Shown: in pieces, positions 1-8,957 of the stretch | How positions within the stretch are numbered: the first letter of the stretch is position 1 | Layout: each line of letters starts with the position of its first letter | Assembly: GCF_014841565.1 (NCBI RefSeq) | Contig: NZ_JACYUD010000001.1 | Coordinates: forward strand, 248,001 to 312,000 | DNA length: 64,000 nucleotides | Source of the DNA: Rhizobium sp. CFBP 8762 | GTDB lineage: Bacteria; Pseudomonadota; Alphaproteobacteria; Rhizobiales; Rhizobiaceae | Reading direction: 5' to 3' | Translations under genes and position numbers: made by a program | Notes under the pieces: generated by a model | What the model was told of the DNA's origin: nothing | Database searches by the model: none | What the model saw: only the letters and a program-made list of their open reading frames with translations

Positions 1-14
1 ATCCGGAGACTGAC

Positions 15-356
15 ATGGTCGTTCGTTTGCTTGCCCTCGCCCTTCTTTTTATCACCACCGCTGGCAGTATTCAGGCTGCCGACCCCATCATCGGTGATTG
101 GAAAACCAAAAGTGGTGAAACCGCGACCATTGCAGCGTGCGGCTCCGCGTACTGCATCAGTGTCAAGACCGGCGTCTTTGCCGGAAAAGCCGTTGGCAAG
201 ATGCAGGCGAAAGACGGCACCTATGTCGGCGAAATCACCGATCCGGAAACCAACAAAACCTATAGCGGCTCCGGCACCTTGTCCGGCAATACGCTGAAGA
301 TGCAGGGATGTGTGTTGGGTGTCTTGTGCAAATCGCAAAGCTGGACACGGCTATAA
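15..356 (+). CDS. DUF2147 family periplasmic protein
   Basis: A 113-residue protein with a clear Sec signal peptide at about residues 1-21, ending at a QAA-type cleavage site. The mature part follows the DUF2147 pattern: IIGDWKT near the N-terminus, a CGSAYC pair of cysteines, KTYSGSGTLSGNTLKMQGC, and a C-terminal CKSQSWTRL. DUF2147 proteins are small periplasmic proteins, probably eight-stranded beta-barrels, with no settled biochemical role. The four cysteines suggest two disulphides. The start is ATG with a weak purine-rich site (GAGAC) just upstream. Only 14 bases precede it, so promoter and operon context cannot be judged. The family call is secure; the function is unknown. Confidence 0.85.
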   Translation: MVVRLLALALLFITTAGSIQAADPIIGDWKTKSGETATIAACGSAYCISVKTGVFAGKAVGKMQAKDGTYVGEITDPETNKTYSGSGTLSGNTLKMQGCVLGVLCKSQSWTRL

Positions 357-443
357 ACTGAACGCCAGATGAACAGACATATCAGCATTGGTTCAGTTGC
401 GGTGCGCCATAGTGTCACCATCAACTTGTTTGGGGACACGACA

Positions 444-614
444 ATGAAGATTATGGCTCGCCGCCTGACGATTATCACGTTGCTGCTTGGAGTATTTGCA
501 ATTGCGCTGACGGCTGCCGTTGAAGCCGACACAATCCGCCGCAACCAAAAACTCTATGGAGCGACTGTCGCTTGCGTGCCTTCCATGCTGACCGAGTGCT
601 CTTCGTTTCTTTAA
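444..614 (+). CDS. small secreted or membrane-anchored peptide, unknown function
   Basis: A 56-residue ORF starting MKIMARR with a hydrophobic stretch (residues 8-25, LTIITLLLGVFAIALTAA) typical of a signal peptide, then a short polar tail holding two cysteines (VACVPSMLTEC) that could form a disulphide. GGGGAC lies about 8 bases before this ATG. A longer reading from 369 is possible but would put 25 non-hydrophobic residues before the signal, so the inner start is preferred. I do not recognise a family. It follows the DUF2147 gene on the same strand by 87 bases. Confidence 0.45.
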   Translation: MKIMARRLTIITLLLGVFAIALTAAVEADTIRRNQKLYGATVACVPSMLTECSSFL

Positions 615-675
615 GCCGTCACAAACAGATTGCTCGTTCCGTTCACCACTTTTGCGCAACATGCACATCTGTCGT

Positions 676-703
676 TTGATTGTTAAAATCAAAAACCTAT
701 AAT
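676..703 (+). promoter_or_regulatory. sigma-70-like promoter immediately before amn
   Basis: TTGATT (676-681), a 16-base spacer, then TATAAT (698-703). The amn ATG begins at 709, only six bases after the -10 hexamer, so transcription from this site would begin at or next to the start codon and give a leaderless or nearly leaderless mRNA. Confidence 0.45.
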
Positions 704-708
704 GGGGT

Positions 709-2211
709 ATGAGCAAACGAATTTCGTCTTTTTCCGCCCTTCCCCTGGCCATGCCTGAACCATTTGCCCCGCAATCGTTTGATGATGCGGGCAAAGCGGT
801 CGAAGCGTTGGAGGCGCTCTACGAGCGCAACACGCGCTTTCTGATCAACGCCTTCACGACGCTGGGCACAGAACAGGCGGAACTTGCGCGTTACAGAGCG
901 TTTTATCCGCAGGTTTCATTGGAAACCGGCAGCTTCGGCCATATCGACTCGCGCCTGTCCTTTGGTTACGTCAGCGAGCCCGGCATCTACACAACGACGA
1001 TCACGCGGCCCCGTCTGTTTCGCCATTATCTGCGCGAACAGCTGGATCATCTGATTCGCAACCACGGTCTGAGCATTACGGTATCGGAATCAACCACGCC
1101 TATTCCGCTCCACTTCGCATTTGAAGAAGGCGCGCATGTGGAGGCTGCGGTTGCCGAAGCCATTGAAGTTCCGTTGCGTGACCGGTTTGATACGCCCAAT
1201 CTGTCCAATACGGATGATGAAATTGCCAATGGCTCCTATGAGCCAGGCCCCGGCGAGCCTTTTCCGCTGGCTCCGTTCACGGCGCAGCGTATCGATTACT
1301 CGCTGGCGCGGCTCAGCCATTATACGGCGACCAGCGCACACCATTTTCAGAACTTCGTGCTGTTCACCAACTACCAGTTCTATATCGATGAGTTCTGCGC
1401 ATGGGCGCGCAAGCAGATGGTAGATGGCGGAAACGGCTACACCGCCTTTGTGGAGCCCGGTAACATCGTCACACTGGCCGGTCAGGATAGCCCGGAAACG
1501 GATTTGACATTGGCGCGTCTGCCGCAAATGCCTGCCTACCACATCAAGAAAAAAGGACATGGCGGCATTACGGTCGTCAATATCGGTGTCGGTCCATCCA
1601 ACGCCAAGACGATTACCGATCATATTGCGGTGCTGCGTCCCCATGCGTGGCTGATGCTGGGCCATTGCGCTGGCCTGCGCAACAGCCAGCGTTTGGGCGA
1701 CTATGTTCTGGCCCATGCCTATGTGCGGGAGGATCACGTGCTGGATGACGATCTGCCCGTGTGGGTGCCCCTGCCCGCACTGGCGGAGGTGCAGGTGGCC
1801 TTACAGGATGCCGTGGCAGAAGTCACCGGCTATGAGGGTTACGACCTCAAACGCATCATGCGCACCGGCACGGTTGCCACCATCGACAACCGCAATTGGG
1901 AGCTTCGCGATCAGCGCGGACCGGTCAAGCGTCTTTCGCAATCGCGCGCCGTTGCGTTGGATATGGAATCAGCCACCATTGCCGCCAACGGTTTTCGCTT
2001 CCGCGTACCCTATGGAACGCTGCTGTGCGTGTCCGACAAGCCTCTGCATGGCGAGTTGAAGCTTCCGGGCATGGCGACTGCGTTCTACAAAACGCAAGTC
2101 AGCCAGCACCTCCAAATCGGCATCCGCGCTTTGGAAAAACTCGCTGCCATGCCACCGGAAAAGCTGCATTCCCGCAAGCTGAGGAGCTTTTCAGAAACGG
2201 CGTTTCAGTGA
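709..2211 (+). CDS. amn: AMP nucleosidase
   Basis: A 500-residue protein matching AMP nucleosidase (EC 3.2.2.4), which hydrolyses AMP to adenine and ribose 5-phosphate and helps control the adenylate pool. The N-terminal half is the family-specific regulatory domain, with segments such as LSFGYVSEPGIYTTTITRP. The C-terminal half is a nucleoside-phosphorylase fold: ITVVNIGVGPSNAKTITDHIAVLRP, GHCAGLRNSQRLGDYVLAHAY, and the VALDMESATIAANG segment whose Met-Glu pair contacts the ribose in this superfamily. Length is normal for the family. The ATG at 709 follows GGGG closely. The last seven bases overlap the end of the convergent DUF4260 gene. Confidence 0.95.
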   Translation: MSKRISSFSALPLAMPEPFAPQSFDDAGKAVEALEALYERNTRFLINAFTTLGTEQAELARYRAFYPQVSLETGSFGHIDSRLSFGYVSEPGIYTTTITRPRLFRHYLREQLDHLIRNHGLSITVSESTTPIPLHFAFEEGAHVEAAVAEAIEVPLRDRFDTPNLSNTDDEIANGSYEPGPGEPFPLAPFTAQRIDYSLARLSHYTATSAHHFQNFVLFTNYQFYIDEFCAWARKQMVDGGNGYTAFVEPGNIVTLAGQDSPETDLTLARLPQMPAYHIKKKGHGGITVVNIGVGPSNAKTITDHIAVLRPHAWLMLGHCAGLRNSQRLGDYVLAHAYVREDHVLDDDLPVWVPLPALAEVQVALQDAVAEVTGYEGYDLKRIMRTGTVATIDNRNWELRDQRGPVKRLSQSRAVALDMESATIAANGFRFRVPYGTLLCVSDKPLHGELKLPGMATAFYKTQVSQHLQIGIRALEKLAAMPPEKLHSRKLRSFSETAFQ

Positions 2212-2606
2212 CCGATGCGACGCAAATGGGTATGACGAAAGCCGGTTTGATATTTCAGGCCAAAGCCAACCATACGATCGAACCCGATATGGGCACCCCA
2301 AATTAAACAGATATGCAGTATGACGTCACTGTAGAGCAAAATACCAGTCAGCGTCAGAACCAGCGGGCCGAGTGTGGAATGCAAAGCATTGTAGACCAGA
2401 CTACCAAAACGCCTGTTGGCCAAATAAGCAAGCATGCTTAAGTCCGGCACCAAAAACAAAGCGACATAAAGCCACCATGGGTTATCCATGGAAAAGTAGA
2501 TGACGGTCAAAAGGACAAAAAACGCAGCACCTTCCAACTGCAATATCCAGCGTGGGCCGCCATTTACAGTACCGTCAGAAACGTCAGTCATGGTCGCCTC
2601 ATTCAC
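2205..2606 (-). CDS. DUF4260 family membrane protein
   Basis: A 133-residue protein with about four hydrophobic segments (roughly residues 25-45, 45-65, 75-95, 97-112) and the DUF4260 signatures: LEGAAFFVLLTVIYF near the N-terminus, FLVPDLSMLAYL, and a C-terminal GFGLKYQTGFRHTHL. The function of this inner-membrane family is not known. An internal Met five codons in is an alternative start. It is convergent with amn, overlapping its stop by seven bases, and is 51 bases downstream of the lipid kinase gene on the same strand. Confidence 0.8.
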   Translation of the reverse strand: MNEATMTDVSDGTVNGGPRWILQLEGAAFFVLLTVIYFSMDNPWWLYVALFLVPDLSMLAYLANRRFGSLVYNALHSTLGPLVLTLTGILLYSDVILHICLIWGAHIGFDRMVGFGLKYQTGFRHTHLRRIGH

Positions 2607-2657
2607 ATTACTCTGACGTGATTTACAGCACCAAACTTTCCTTAAGTAAACACTGTA

Positions 2658-3572
2658 TTAGCCAACATTCGTATCCGGCTGCCCCACTAGCAGCTTCAAC
2701 TCGCCTGGGTGGATGCGCAGCGCCACATCCTGCTGGAGCGGCAGCAGTTCACCATCGATGACGCAGTTGATTCGGCCATGAACTTTCGGGAAATGCAGAT
2801 CGACGGACTGGCCGCTCATCTCGGTGATGTTGACATTGTCCCGGAATTTCCCGCGCAATACATCCACCACCAGCCCCGCCACCTGATGCGGGCGCAGCGG
2901 TGCGGCTGTGTAGAATCCAAGATGTCCTCCGGTAACGTCATCGGCATACATCAGCTTGTCGTGGCCGAAATGGTTGTTGGAGACGGATATCGCTGAAATC
3001 TTGCGTCGCTCCGTGTGTCCATCGATATCAATGTCCACCTCGAATTCTGGCGGGTTGAAGATTACGCCCACCGCTGCACGCACACTGGCGGAAATCTTCC
3101 CGATGCGAGAGCCAAAGGTAAAGGACTCGCGGTAGCGCACCATGCGGGCATGCAGCCCCATGGAAAACTGATGCACGAAGGCGCGTCCGTCCGCGCTGCC
3201 AATATCGGCATCAATGACATGGCCATGGGCCAGCACTGGCAACACCTCACGAATATCGAGCGGAAGCTTGAGCGAGCGGGCAAACAGGTTCATCGTTCCG
3301 GCCGGCACAACGCCAAGCGGCATGCCCGATTTCCAGGCGACACCCGCTGCTGATGAAATGGTGCCGTCACCGCCACCGGCCAGCATTGCATCCACATCAT
3401 CACGCTGGGCAGTGCGCTCCAGCACGTCTGTCATGTCATCACCGGCAACCACATGGCAGTTTATCTCGTGCCCGGCGTCGCGAAACACTTCCTCGGCGTA
3501 CTGTGTATAGGCATCCATATCGGTTGTGCGAAATGTGCCACCATCTCGATTGAAGATTGCCTCGACGCGCAT
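2658..3572 (-). CDS. diacylglycerol/sphingosine kinase-like lipid kinase
   Basis: A 304-residue protein with the LCB5/DAGK catalytic fold. The nucleotide-binding GGGDGT motif lies near residue 66, followed by LGVVPAGTMNLFARSL, the conserved PxGTxN(D/L)FA segment. FNRDGG near the N-terminus and the C-terminal INCVIDGELLPLQ (usual form xxDGE) complete the family pattern. Such soluble kinases phosphorylate diacylglycerol or related lipids; the substrate cannot be read from sequence. It may share a transcript with the DUF4260 gene 51 bases downstream. Confidence 0.85.
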   Translation of the reverse strand: MRVEAIFNRDGGTFRTTDMDAYTQYAEEVFRDAGHEINCHVVAGDDMTDVLERTAQRDDVDAMLAGGGDGTISSAAGVAWKSGMPLGVVPAGTMNLFARSLKLPLDIREVLPVLAHGHVIDADIGSADGRAFVHQFSMGLHARMVRYRESFTFGSRIGKISASVRAAVGVIFNPPEFEVDIDIDGHTERRKISAISVSNNHFGHDKLMYADDVTGGHLGFYTAAPLRPHQVAGLVVDVLRGKFRDNVNITEMSGQSVDLHFPKVHGRINCVIDGELLPLQQDVALRIHPGELKLLVGQPDTNVG

Positions 3573-3744
3573 GGGTCAACTTTCGCTATTGGATTGGTCT
3601 TTTATATGGAGAGGTGAATTTCCCAAGTACAGGCGGCTGGCTTGGTTTTTTTGATGACCATCAGGAAATTTAGAATAGGAACAAACTACAGATTGTACCG
3701 TTAGTGCCGATCATTCCCGAAGCTTTATCCCGAGGATTGGCACC

Positions 3745-4257
3745 ATGTCCTACGATCCAGATACCCAATCGCAACTCTGTCCCACCACGCTGCACATCAA
3801 TGGTGTGCGGCATGATCTGGAAATCGAGCCATGGACCACACTTCTGGACCTGCTGCGCGGCCCTCTGGCCCTGACCGGAACCAAAAAGGGATGTGACCAC
3901 GGCCAGTGTGGTGCCTGCACGGTTTTGATCGACGGGATGCGCTACAATTCCTGCCTGCTCTTGGCCGTTTCGCAAGATGGCGCCGAGATCACCACAATCG
4001 AGGGACTGTCGACGGGCGATCAACTGCACCCCATGCAGGAAGCGTTCATTGAGCATGATGCGTTTCAGTGCGGTTACTGCACGCCCGGTCAGATCTGTTC
4101 CGCCGTCGGTCTGTTAAATGAAGGCCACGCCCATAGCCGTGAGGATGTTCGAGAACTGATGAGCGGCAACATCTGTCGGTGCGGGGCGTATGTGAACATC
4201 GCCGATGCGGTGGAAGACGTCATGGGTCAACAGACACACGCGGTGGCAGCACAATGA
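3745..4257 (+). CDS. molybdenum aldehyde oxidase, [2Fe-2S] subunit (PaoA/YagT-like)
   Basis: A 170-residue subunit with two [2Fe-2S] clusters. The N-terminal plant-ferredoxin-type site is C50, C55, C58, C70. The C-terminal all-alpha domain carries C109-x2-C112 and C144-x-C146. It passes electrons between the molybdenum site and FAD in a xanthine-dehydrogenase-family enzyme. The E. coli homologue PaoA carries a Tat signal of about 50 residues and is periplasmic. This protein starts directly before the ferredoxin domain and has no twin arginine, so the enzyme is probably cytoplasmic. The start is ATG and the stop overlaps the next start as ATGA. Confidence 0.9.
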   Translation: MSYDPDTQSQLCPTTLHINGVRHDLEIEPWTTLLDLLRGPLALTGTKKGCDHGQCGACTVLIDGMRYNSCLLLAVSQDGAEITTIEGLSTGDQLHPMQEAFIEHDAFQCGYCTPGQICSAVGLLNEGHAHSREDVRELMSGNICRCGAYVNIADAVEDVMGQQTHAVAAQ

Positions 4258-5285
4258 ACCGGTTTTCCTATGTAAAAGCGACAAGCGTGGACCATGCCGT
4301 GGACGTGCTGACTGCCGATCCGGCAGCAAAAGTCCTGGCCGGTGGCACCAACCTTGTTGACCTCATGAAATACGATGTGGAACGTCCCACGACCGTCGTG
4401 GACATCAAGCGATTGCCACTGGGTGACATAGAAGCACTGGACGATGGCGCGCTGCGCATTGGCGCGCTCGTCAGCAATGCCGATGCGGCCTATGATCGTC
4501 AGGTTGAAGAAAACTGTCCGTTGCTTGCCAGCGCGATACTGGCAGGTGCCTCGCCGCAACTGCGCAATGCAGCAACGACAGGCGGCAATCTCATGCAGCG
4601 CACGCGCTGCTATTATTTCTATGATCCCTCCGCACCCTGCAACAAGCGCGACCCCGGCACCGGTTGTGGTGCCATTGGCGGCGTCAACCGTATCCACGCA
4701 ATTCTTGGTGCGAGTGCCTCCTGCATTGCCACCCATCCCTCCGATATGTGCGTGGGTCTTGCAGCGCTGGATGCCGTGGTTGAAGTCAGCGGTCCGCAAG
4801 GAAAACGCGACATCGCTTTTGAAGATTTCCACCGCCTGCCCAAAGACGATGAACGTGGTGACCGACCCGATCTCGACAACACCCTGCAACTGGGCGAAAT
4901 CGTGACGGGCGTGCGCGTTCCGCGTCAGGCATTTGGCCAGAACTATACCTATTTGAAGCTGCGTGACCGGCTGTCCTATGCCTTCGCGCTGGTTTCGGTT
5001 GCCGCGGGTCTGACGTTGGAAAACGGTGTCATCACATCGGCATCCGTGGCGCTTGGTGGTGTGGCGCACAAGCCGTGGCGCGACAAACGCGCTGAAGACA
5101 TGCTGAAAGGCCAGACCCCGTCGCGCGAGATCTTCACCGCCTTTGCCGAGCGTATCCTCAGCCCCGCAGTCGGTCAGGGCGATAACGATTTCAAGATATC
5201 GCTCGCCCGCCGCGCCATTGTTCGCGCCTTGGCGCAGGCGGCCAGCGGAACACCACAGCGCCAGTCCCAGAAATCCTACGCGTAA
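4254..5285 (+). CDS. molybdenum aldehyde oxidase, FAD subunit with extra Fe-S cluster (PaoB/YagS-like)
   Basis: A 343-residue FAD-binding subunit of the CO-dehydrogenase/xanthine-dehydrogenase family. FAD is bound by LAGGTNLVDLMK (about 29-39) and TTGGNLMQRTRC (108-119). Cysteines at 119, 129, 138 and 157 fit the additional [4Fe-4S] cluster that marks the PaoB/YagS branch and is absent from ordinary xanthine dehydrogenases. The start at 4254 is chosen because it gives the usual MNRFSYVKA beginning and a four-base ATGA overlap with the previous gene. A longer in-frame reading from 4179 would be translated out of the upstream coding region. Confidence 0.9.
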   Translation: MNRFSYVKATSVDHAVDVLTADPAAKVLAGGTNLVDLMKYDVERPTTVVDIKRLPLGDIEALDDGALRIGALVSNADAAYDRQVEENCPLLASAILAGASPQLRNAATTGGNLMQRTRCYYFYDPSAPCNKRDPGTGCGAIGGVNRIHAILGASASCIATHPSDMCVGLAALDAVVEVSGPQGKRDIAFEDFHRLPKDDERGDRPDLDNTLQLGEIVTGVRVPRQAFGQNYTYLKLRDRLSYAFALVSVAAGLTLENGVITSASVALGGVAHKPWRDKRAEDMLKGQTPSREIFTAFAERILSPAVGQGDNDFKISLARRAIVRALAQAASGTPQRQSQKSYA

Positions 5286-5296
5286 GGACGAAAACT

Positions 5297-7534
5297 ATGC
5301 AAACGAACGAACGTCTTTATGTTGGTCGCCCGACCCGCCGCGTCGAAGGAAAGCTCAAAGTCACCGGTGCCGCGCCCTACTCTGCCGAACAGGGCCAGGA
5401 AGGGTTGCTGTTCGGGGTGATGGTGCCTGCCACCATTGCCGCCGGTGACATCAGCAATATCGACACCTCCGCAGCCCTCGCCTTTCCCGGCGTGGTCGAT
5501 GTCTTCACCCATGAGACCAAGCAGAATGTGGCCTGGTGGGACCGCAAGTGGATGGACCAGACCGCCTCCCCCGGCCATCCCTTCCGCCCGCTCCACAGCG
5601 AGCGCATTCTCTACGATGGTCAGCCCGTCGCCATGGTGGTCGCCGAAACGTTTGAAGCGGCGCGGGATGCGGCATCGCTCATTCGCGTTTCATACAGGGA
5701 AAGCGAACACGTTACCGATATTCGAACGGTGCTTGATGAAAGCTACGATCCGCCGAAGAAGCGGTCCGGCATCCCGGCCGCACCCAAGCCGCGCGGTGAG
5801 CCGGAAGCAGCCTATGAGGCCGCACCGATCAAGATTTCTGCCGATTACTGGCTGGAAACCGAATATCATAACCCCATGGAAATGTTCGCCACCACGGTTC
5901 TTTGGGAAGATGACGAGCATTTGACCATTTACGACAAGACCCAAGGGTCACAAAACTCCCGCGATTATGTCTGCTCCGTCTTCGGCCTGAAGACAGAGAA
6001 TGTTCGCGTGGACAATGCGTTTGTCGGCGGTGCCTTTGGCGCAGGGCTTCGCCCGCGCCACCAGCTTTTTATGGCCGTTATGGCCAGCCTGAAGCTGAAG
6101 CGGTCCGTGCGGGTGGAAATGACCCGTCGCGACATGTTTTATCTCAGCCATCGCCCGTCTATGTTGCAGACCATTTCGCTGGCTTGCGACGCCACCGGCA
6201 AGCTGCAATCCGTGATCCATCACGCAGTTGCTGGCACGTCGCGCTATGAGGACTATCAGGAGGTTGTGGTCAACTGGTCGGGTCTGGCCTATGCCTGTGA
6301 GAATGCCAAACTCACCTACGAGTTGACGCAGGTGGATACCGCCACGCCCGGCGACATGCGCGCGCCGGGTTCCGCATCAGGCAATGTGGCGCTTGAATCC
6401 GCCATGGACGAACTGGCCTATGCGGCGGGTATCGATCCGCTGGAACTGCGTATTATCAACTTCGCGCCTTATGATCAGAACGACGACAAGGAATTTACCA
6501 GCAAGGCGCTGCATGCCTGCTACCGTCAGGGTGCGGCCCAGTTTGGCTGGGAGAAGCGTAACGCTGAGCCAGGTTCCATGCAGGAAGGCAATGAGCTGAT
6601 TGGGTGGGGCATGGCAACCGGCTTCTGGGACGCGCAGCTTCAAAATGCTGCGGCAAAGGCGCGTCTCTCCTCCGATGGACACCTCATCGTGTCTGCTGCC
6701 GCCAGCGATATCGGCACTGGCACCTACACAATGATGGCGCAAGTGGCTGCCGACGAGTTTCATATGGCAATTGAGGACGTCACCGTCAAACTCGGGGATT
6801 CGACCCTGCCGCAAACGGCGGTACAGGGCGGTTCCTGGACGGCAGCGTCCACAGGCGGCGCGGTGCAGGCTGCCTGTCTTGCTGTTATCGCCACTCTGTT
6901 AAAGCAGGCGCAGGCTATCAAAAACAGCCCACTGAAAGACGCCAAGGCGGACGAAGTGACCGTGCGTGACGGTCGTCTGGTGTTGATCATCAATGATCAA
7001 ACCGGCGTCGCTGTTGCCGATATCATGGCGGCTGCGGGCGTGTCGTTCGTAGAAGAAGAAGGCAAGATCGGCCCGTCCAAGCTGCAGATGCTGAAATATA
7101 TCAGCTACACGCATTCAGCGGTGTTTGTGGAAGTGCGGGTGGACAAGGATCTGCGCATTCCGCGTGTGACCCGCATCGTCAGCGCGATTGCGGCTGGCAA
7201 GATCATCAATCCGAAAGCGGCACGCAGCCAGATTCTGGGGGGCGTGGTCATGGGTATGGGCATGGCGCTGCACGAGGAAGGCATGTTCGACCACCGTTCA
7301 GGCCGCCTGATGAACCACAATCTGGCGGAATACCATGTGCCGGCCCATGCGGATGTGGAAAATATTGAAGTGATTTTTGTTGAAGAGCACGACGATCTGG
7401 CAAGCCCTCTGGGCGTGAAGGGGCTGGGCGAAATCGGTCTGGTGGGTGTAGGCGCGGCCATTGGCAACGCCATTTACCACGCCACCGGAACCCGAGTGCG
7501 CGAACTCCCCATTACCGTCGATAAACTTTTGTGA
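5297..7534 (+). CDS. molybdenum aldehyde oxidase, molybdopterin-binding large subunit (PaoC/YagR-like)
   Basis: A 745-residue catalytic subunit. VDNAFVGGAFGAGLRPRHQ is the first molybdopterin loop, GDMRAPGSASG the second, and VKGLGEIG near the C-terminus carries the general-base glutamate E712. Length matches PaoC (about 732). Family enzymes hydroxylate aldehydes, often aromatic, to acids using water, and the E. coli enzyme passes electrons to oxygen, making H2O2. Eleven bases separate it from the FAD subunit, and it shares a GTGA overlap with the catalase-like gene. No molybdenum cofactor insertase (PaoD) is seen nearby. The substrate is unknown. Confidence 0.9.
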   Translation: MQTNERLYVGRPTRRVEGKLKVTGAAPYSAEQGQEGLLFGVMVPATIAAGDISNIDTSAALAFPGVVDVFTHETKQNVAWWDRKWMDQTASPGHPFRPLHSERILYDGQPVAMVVAETFEAARDAASLIRVSYRESEHVTDIRTVLDESYDPPKKRSGIPAAPKPRGEPEAAYEAAPIKISADYWLETEYHNPMEMFATTVLWEDDEHLTIYDKTQGSQNSRDYVCSVFGLKTENVRVDNAFVGGAFGAGLRPRHQLFMAVMASLKLKRSVRVEMTRRDMFYLSHRPSMLQTISLACDATGKLQSVIHHAVAGTSRYEDYQEVVVNWSGLAYACENAKLTYELTQVDTATPGDMRAPGSASGNVALESAMDELAYAAGIDPLELRIINFAPYDQNDDKEFTSKALHACYRQGAAQFGWEKRNAEPGSMQEGNELIGWGMATGFWDAQLQNAAAKARLSSDGHLIVSAAASDIGTGTYTMMAQVAADEFHMAIEDVTVKLGDSTLPQTAVQGGSWTAASTGGAVQAACLAVIATLLKQAQAIKNSPLKDAKADEVTVRDGRLVLIINDQTGVAVADIMAAAGVSFVEEEGKIGPSKLQMLKYISYTHSAVFVEVRVDKDLRIPRVTRIVSAIAAGKIINPKAARSQILGGVVMGMGMALHEEGMFDHRSGRLMNHNLAEYHVPAHADVENIEVIFVEEHDDLASPLGVKGLGEIGLVGVGAAIGNAIYHATGTRVRELPITVDKLL

Positions 7535-8655
7535 GCGAGCCTATTATGACATCAAGCGTTCCTTCCCAACTGCAAGCCTATTCCGCCGCCCTGGAGCACC
7601 CCGCCAAGGACGAGCCGGAAACCGAAAAGTCCTTGACCGAAACCATGCTGGAGATCGGCCATAAGACCTACAAGGACAGCCATCATGCCATTCGCACGGT
7701 GCATGCCAAAAGCCATGGGCTTTTGAAAGCCAAGTTCGAGGTTCTGCCAAACCTGCCGGAGCCCTTGGCACAAGGGCTGTTTGCCACGCCTCACACGTAT
7801 GATGCGATCATGCGCATCTCCACCATTCCCGGCGATATTCTGGACGACAACGTCTCCACGCCGCGTGGTCTGGCCGTGAAAGTGCTGGGCGTCGATGGCG
7901 AGCACGCCGAGGAATCGCGTGAACACCACACGCAGGATTTTGTGACCGTCAACGGGAAGCAGTTCAATTCGCCTAGCGCAAAGGCGTTTTTGGCCAACCT
8001 GAAACTGCTCGCCGCCACCACAGACCGTATTCCCGGCACGAAAAAAGTCGTTTCAACGGCATTGCAGCAAGTTGAAAAGGTCGTTGAAGCCTTCGGCGGC
8101 AAGAGCGCGACGCTCGTCTCCCTCGGTGGACATCCAGAAACGCATATTCTGGGCGAAAGCTTCTTTTCGCAGGTGCCGGTGCGCTACGGCAATTACGTCG
8201 CCAAACTCAGCATCCGTCCGGTATCCCCATCGCTGAAGGCGCTGACCGATGCGCCGGTTGACCTCAAGGGCAAGCCCGATGGCCTGCGGGAAGCCGTAGT
8301 GGATTACTTCGAGAGCGAAGGCGGCGAATGGGAGCTGTGCGTGCAGCTCTGCACAGATGCAGAGGTTATGTCGATTGAAGACCCATCGGTCGTCTGGGAC
8401 GAAGAGGTAAGCCCCTTCATTCCGGTTGCCCGCATCACCGCAGCGCCTCAGGTCGCCTGGAGCCATACCCGCTCCAGCGCGGTGGATGACGGCATGGGGT
8501 TCAGCCCCTGGCACTGTCTGGAGGCGCACCGGCCACTGGGCAATATCATGCGGATGCGCCGCATGGCCTATGACCGGTCACAGGCATTCCGGTCAGAGCG
8601 CAATCAGCGCCCGGTGACTGAACCAGACTCGATTGACGCCGTTCCTGATCTCTAG
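7531..8655 (+). CDS. catalase-family (SrpA-like) haem protein
   Basis: A 374-residue protein of the small catalase-related family, shorter than true clade catalases (about 480). Recognisable parts are RTVHAKSHGLLKAKFEV, which carries the distal-histidine region, RGLAVKVLGV, QDFVTVNGKQF, and a C-terminal RPLGNIMRMRRMAYDRSQAFR that aligns with the proximal-ligand segment (Arg...Tyr). The start is GTG overlapping the oxidase stop as GTGA; an internal ATG at 7546 is the alternative. Translational coupling to a probable H2O2-forming oxidase suggests it removes peroxide made by that enzyme. That coupling is inference. Peroxygenase activity is also possible. Confidence 0.85.
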   Translation: MSEPIMTSSVPSQLQAYSAALEHPAKDEPETEKSLTETMLEIGHKTYKDSHHAIRTVHAKSHGLLKAKFEVLPNLPEPLAQGLFATPHTYDAIMRISTIPGDILDDNVSTPRGLAVKVLGVDGEHAEESREHHTQDFVTVNGKQFNSPSAKAFLANLKLLAATTDRIPGTKKVVSTALQQVEKVVEAFGGKSATLVSLGGHPETHILGESFFSQVPVRYGNYVAKLSIRPVSPSLKALTDAPVDLKGKPDGLREAVVDYFESEGGEWELCVQLCTDAEVMSIEDPSVVWDEEVSPFIPVARITAAPQVAWSHTRSSAVDDGMGFSPWHCLEAHRPLGNIMRMRRMAYDRSQAFRSERNQRPVTEPDSIDAVPDL

Positions 8656-8693
8656 AGCGCCGTGCGTTCATTCGGACGCACAAAGGCCGCTCT
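8654..8693. repeat. palindromic repeat / possible terminator (AGAGCGCCGTGCG type)
   Basis: AGAGCGCCGTGCGT and its near-complement ACGCACAAAGGCCGCTCT form a long imperfect hairpin straight after the catalase-like gene, whose TAG stop is part of the element. A related copy lies at 39211-39250. It probably acts as a transcript end or mRNA stabiliser. Confidence 0.6.
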
Positions 8694-8723
8694 ACCTTTA
8701 TAAAACTACGCAGAGACCCGCTT

Positions 8724-8957
8724 ATGTCATTGTATCGGTTCGAGTTCTATCAAGGTGAAGGGATCGAAACCATTGAGGGTATCGATCTCGCAAATGATTC
8801 TGCAGCGATAACGGAAGCCAGACGCACGGCGCGGGAAATGATTCTGGACGGCGTTCTGGAAGGGCATGACCGGTCACGCTGGTTGATCAGCGTGACCGAG
8901 CCATCGGGCCGATCTGTGGGCATCGTCAGATTCAGCGATATGATGACACCTGAATAA
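8724..8957 (+). CDS. DUF6894-type small protein
   Basis: A 77-residue soluble protein: RFEFYQGEGIETIEGIDLANDSAAITEARRTAREMI, then a short beta-rich C-terminus. This alternating strand-helix layout, with an acidic loop and an alanine-rich helix, matches the DUF6894 family of small rhizobial proteins of unknown function. It lies alone between two palindromic or terminator-like structures. A purine-rich GAGACC site precedes the ATG. Confidence 0.65.
   Translation: MSLYRFEFYQGEGIETIEGIDLANDSAAITEARRTAREMILDGVLEGHDRSRWLISVTEPSGRSVGIVRFSDMMTPE

Noticed and set aside
4179-4253. Longer N-terminus for the FAD subunit
   Set aside because: The extra 25 residues lie inside the upstream Fe-S subunit gene and do not fit the family; the ATGA-overlapping ATG is standard.
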